The notes under the pieces are model-generated. The model was not told the origin of the DNA. It saw nothing but the letters and a program-made list of their open reading frames with translations, and did no database searches. Shown here in pieces: positions 12,682 through 15,093 of a stretch of DNA of 15,093 bases. The DNA lies in the NCBI GenBank assembly GCA_041652935.1, contig JBAZGH010000024.1, positions 1 through 15,093 of the forward strand. Direction: 5' to 3'. Made by a program: the position numbers and the translations under genes. Origin of the DNA: JBAZGH01 sp041652935 (GTDB taxonomy: Bacteria; Patescibacteriota; Patescibacteriia; Patescibacteriales; XYC2-FULL-47-12). The stretch's first letter is position 1, and each line of letters begins with the position of its first letter.

Positions 12682-12713
12682 GGAGTCCAACTCCCTATAG
12701 GGAGTTGGACTCC
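12682..12713. repeat. 32-bp perfect palindrome at the ileS 3' end
   Basis: Two 14-bp arms (GGAGTCCAACTCCC and its complement) around TATA, 8 bp downstream of the ileS stop on the minus strand. No T-run follows on either strand, so it is a weak intrinsic terminator but could protect the mRNA 3' end. The remaining bases of the 12597-12721 gap are AT-rich and featureless apart from the terminator above. Confidence 0.7.
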
Positions 12714-12721
12714 TAAACAAA

Positions 12722-15093
12722 CTATTTTTTCTCTACTTTTAACTCCACATCTTCATTATTAATTTTAACAACATTTCCACTCCCAACTTGCAAATCATCC
12801 GCTAGCGTGTCTTTCTTAATTTCTTCGCCAAACTTGGCAAAAGCTTCTTTTATATCTTTAGAGTCTGTTTGATAAAAAATCACAGCCCGGTCTTGGATTG
12901 TCATACCTGCGTTCTTACGAGCATTATTAATCGCCCGCACCAATTCGCGCTTAATGCCTTCTTGTTTTAATTCGGGAGTTAATTTTATATCTAATTCCAC
13001 CGCTAATTCACCTTCACCTTTATTTATTTTTACAGACTTAACATTCAACTCATCCTTAATTAAATTTTCGTATTCGTTTCGTAATTCATAATTCGTAATT
13101 CTTAATTTTGAAAGTGGTTGTTTTACTTTAATCCCCGCTTCATCCCGTTTAGCTAATCCCATTTCCACAATTTTTCGCGTAGCTTCCATCTCTTCTATAA
13201 CTTTTTCATCAATCCACTCTTCTTTGACCTCTGGCCATTCTTTTAAATGCACCGACTCAACATCAGCACCCAATTCCTGATAAATATGCTCGGCGGTAAA
13301 CGGCATAAACGGAGCCATTGTTTTTGCTAATTCCATTAAAACATACTTGGTGGTGGCTAAAGCGTTCTGTTTATCTTTTTCATCATCCCCCTTAAATCTA
13401 TCGCGGCTTCGTCTAATATACCAGGTTGATAAATCATCTATAAAAACAGGAATTTCCCGAATCGCGTGCAAATCGTAATTATCCATTTTTTCCGTTACTA
13501 TTTTTTTTGTCTCCTCCAGCCGCGCGGTTATCCATTTATCTAACACATTCGTTAAATCTGAAATCTGAAATCTGAAATCTGAAATCTGCGGGGCAAACAT
13601 TTTGTAGAATGTCAGCACGTTAAGCAGAACATTAAAAAATCTGGTTTGCTCAACTAAATCTTTCTCCGAAAAATTCAAATCTTCAGCTTTTACAACTGAA
13701 GCGGAGCAAAGATAATAGCGTAATTTATCAGCGCCGTGCTTTTCCATAATCTCCATCGGATCCGGATAATTCTGCAGACGCTTTGCCATTTTCTTGCCGT
13801 CCTCGGCCAAAACAATGCCGTTCACAATTACATTTTTAAACGCCGGTTTATTTTTTATGGCTGTCGCGATAACGTGCAAATAGTAAAACCAGGCGCGGGT
13901 TTGGTCAACGCCTTCGGCGATAAACTCCGCCGGAAAATTATTTTCAAATTCTTTTTTGTTCTCAAAAGGATAATGTTTTTGCGCGTATGGCATGGAGCCT
14001 GATTCAAACCAGCAGTCCAGCACATCCGGAACGCGCTTCATTGTCCCGCCGCACTTGCACGGGAATGTAATCTTATCTACTACATGTTTATGTAAATCAT
14101 CTACTTTTTCTCCGCTTAATTTTTCCAACTCTGCCACAGAACCTATAACTTTTATTTCACCACATACCTCCCCTCTCCTTTTGGGAGAGGGGTCGGGGGT
14201 GAGGGTGCATCGCCAGATAGGAATCGCGCTCGCCCAAAACCTCTGCCTTGAAATACTCCAGTCCCGCGCGCCCTCAAGCCATTGCCCGAAACGGCCTTCT
14301 TTTAGATGTTTTGGCGTCCAGTTTATTTCTTTCGCCAGTTTTAACGCTTTTTCTTTTATGTCCGTCACTTTTACAAACCATGATGAGGTCGCATAATTTA
14401 AAAGTGGCGTATCACAGCGCCAGCAGTGGGGGTAGCTATGTTCATATTTTTCTTTGCTGAATAACAAATCCTTTTTGGCCAGATATTTTATAATTTCCAC
14501 ATCGGTCGCCTGCGTGTTTTCTATCGGCTTAACGTGCATGCCTTTAAAATCAGTTACTTCATCTTTAAAAACTCCATCCATGCCGATGTGCTGAATAAAA
14601 GGCAAATTATGCTCTTTGCCCAAATTCATATCGTCTTCGCCGAACGCCGGCGCGATATGGACTACGCCCGTGCCTTCGTCGGTTGTAACAAAATCCGCCG
14701 CGTAAATTTTCCAACCGTTCTCCCTATTTTTTAATTCGCCAACTGATGAATTATCTTTTGAGTAATAGTCAAAAAGCGGCTTATATTTTTTACCAATTAA
14801 ATCTTTTCCCTTAACTTCTTTTATAACTTTATATTTTTGATTTTTTAAAACTTCGCTAATTCTGTCTTGCGCAATTACATAGTTCTCTTCGTCAATATTT
14901 AATATTAAATATTCAATATTTTTACCTACTGCCAACGCCACATTCCCAATCAAAGTCCACGGCGTAGTAGTCCATGCCAAAACAAAAGTTCCCGGCTCAT
15001 CAATAAGTTCAAATTTTGCTATTACCGACAAATCCTTAATATCTTTATATCCCTCCGCCACTTCCTGCTGGGATAAAGTGGTCTCGCAGCGCG
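12722..15093 (-). CDS. ileS: Isoleucyl-tRNA synthetase (5' end outside the window)
   Basis: Class I aminoacyl-tRNA synthetase charging tRNA-Ile. 790 codons are present; the frame is open through the right edge (...RCETTLSQQEVAEGYKDIKD), so the start and the HIGH motif lie outside. The CP1 editing domain shows WTTTPWTLIGNVALAV and the VHIAPAFGEDDMNLGKEHNL segment. The zinc sites are HCWRCDTPLLNYATSSWF and a WRC...VCGE / CKCGG pair, the archaeal/eukaryote-type arrangement. KMSKS is replaced by KKMAKR (13778-13795), with Ala for the usual Ser. CWFESGSMP and FIAEGVDQTRAWFYYLHV are intact. Four repeat insertions are visible: NIEYLILNIDEE (14893-14920), TLTPDPSPKRRGE inside the WRC...VC zinc knuckle (14168-14206), FRFQISDL (13554-13588) and LRITNYELRNE (13078-13112). 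All keep the frame. Confidence 0.97.
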   Translation of the reverse strand, partial: RCETTLSQQEVAEGYKDIKDLSVIAKFELIDEPGTFVLAWTTTPWTLIGNVALAVGKNIEYLILNIDEENYVIAQDRISEVLKNQKYKVIKEVKGKDLIGKKYKPLFDYYSKDNSSVGELKNRENGWKIYAADFVTTDEGTGVVHIAPAFGEDDMNLGKEHNLPFIQHIGMDGVFKDEVTDFKGMHVKPIENTQATDVEIIKYLAKKDLLFSKEKYEHSYPHCWRCDTPLLNYATSSWFVKVTDIKEKALKLAKEINWTPKHLKEGRFGQWLEGARDWSISRQRFWASAIPIWRCTLTPDPSPKRRGEVCGEIKVIGSVAELEKLSGEKVDDLHKHVVDKITFPCKCGGTMKRVPDVLDCWFESGSMPYAQKHYPFENKKEFENNFPAEFIAEGVDQTRAWFYYLHVIATAIKNKPAFKNVIVNGIVLAEDGKKMAKRLQNYPDPMEIMEKHGADKLRYYLCSASVVKAEDLNFSEKDLVEQTRFFNVLLNVLTFYKMFAPQISDFRFQISDLTNVLDKWITARLEETKKIVTEKMDNYDLHAIREIPVFIDDLSTWYIRRSRDRFKGDDEKDKQNALATTKYVLMELAKTMAPFMPFTAEHIYQELGADVESVHLKEWPEVKEEWIDEKVIEEMEATRKIVEMGLAKRDEAGIKVKQPLSKLRITNYELRNEYENLIKDELNVKSVKINKGEGELAVELDIKLTPELKQEGIKRELVRAINNARKNAGMTIQDRAVIFYQTDSKDIKEAFAKFGEEIKKDTLADDLQVGSGNVVKINNEDVELKVEKK
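13078..13112. repeat. Heptamer array (TTCGTAA-type, 5 units) in ileS
   Basis: Units TTCGTAA, TTCATAA, TTCGTAA, TTCTTAA, TTTTGAA. On the minus strand they encode KLRITNYELR in the C-terminal tRNA-binding region. The unit matches the array beside ruvA (9787-9821). Confidence 0.8.
13554..13588. repeat. Heptamer array (AAATCTG x5, perfect) in ileS
   Basis: Five identical AAATCTG units in a row, the cleanest array in the window. On the minus strand they encode PQISDFRFQISDL at the junction between the catalytic core and the anticodon-binding domain. Confidence 0.95.
14168..14206. repeat. Dispersed hairpin element in the ileS zinc-knuckle segment
   Basis: A GC-rich block with hairpin CCCCTCTCC (14070+100 to 14178) pairing with GGAGAGGGG (14184-14192), followed by TCGGGGGTGAGGGT. 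On the minus strand it encodes TLTPDPSPKRRGE. I recall this peptide as a common translated repeat in bacterial genomes; not searched. The left arm starts at 14170. Confidence 0.8.
14893..14920. repeat. Heptamer array (CAATATT-type, 4 units) in ileS
   Basis: Units CAATATT, TAATATT, AAATATT, CAATATT. On the minus strand they encode NIEYLILNID, inside the editing domain just after NVALAVGK. Related by phase to the array at 9581-9608 (shared CAATATT core). Confidence 0.7.

Noticed and set aside
5124..14920. CRISPR array from the multiple short repeats
   Set aside because: Units are 7 bp with no spacers, differ between loci, and no cas genes are present.
15059..15061. GTG as the start of IleRS
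   Set aside because: The frame continues upstream with conserved IleRS residues (RCETTLSQQE), so the gene is simply cut by the window edge.

Overview
The window looks like chromosomal DNA of an uncultivated, reduced-genome bacterium, most likely of the Patescibacteria (Candidate Phyla Radiation, Parcubacteria-like). This is an inference from gene content and style: a compact RNA polymerase beta subunit, a Mur ligase with an atypical substrate loop, a FemAB protein, an archaeal/eukaryote-type IleRS, AT-rich intergenic DNA, almost no Shine-Dalgarno sequences on the main coding strand, and many short dispersed repeats inside genes. No rRNA, tRNA, CRISPR array or transposase gene was seen.

Layout. 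Almost everything is on the minus strand, so transcription runs from high to low coordinates. From the right: ileS (12722-15093, 5' end outside the window), a degenerate kinase-like gene (11730-12305), a NIF3-family gene (10600-11568), ruvA (9819-10400), a membrane-anchored staphylococcal-nuclease-type protein (8849-9781), a BRO-N/DinD-like gene tightly joined to a FemAB aminoacyltransferase gene (8707-6954), a Mur ligase (5138-6589), a 597-bp AT-rich non-coding region, then rpoB (1070-4540) and the 5' part of rpoC (1-1035). Two very small genes point the other way (6665-6922 and 12390-12596). Each encodes a protein with two predicted membrane segments and has its own TTGACA-type promoter, a strong Shine-Dalgarno and a T-tract terminator, like self-contained cassettes.

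Functions. The genes are mostly housekeeping: transcription (rpoBC), translation (ileS), Holliday-junction processing (ruvA) and cell-wall building (Mur ligase and FemAB). The region upstream of rpoB carries up to three promoter candidates, three hairpins followed by T-runs, three exact copies of an 11-mer (CAAAAAAATGC) and one perfect DnaA-box match. This could be an elaborate leader controlling RNA polymerase synthesis; rplJ/rplL are not directly upstream.

The most unusual feature is the repeat load. At least eight arrays of 4-5 heptanucleotide units (28-35 bp), each a different heptamer, lie inside genes or across stop codons. In coding strands they are open in all three frames and add period-7 peptides such as QISDFRF, LEIGNWK and LRITNYE. 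Separate dispersed palindromic elements are embedded in frame in FemAB, the nuclease, IleRS (inside a zinc knuckle), the Mur ligase and possibly the NIF3 protein. Others sit between genes as hairpins, long perfect palindromes or an element with 12-bp terminal inverted repeats. rpoB and rpoC carry none internally, which suggests selection on where these elements persist.
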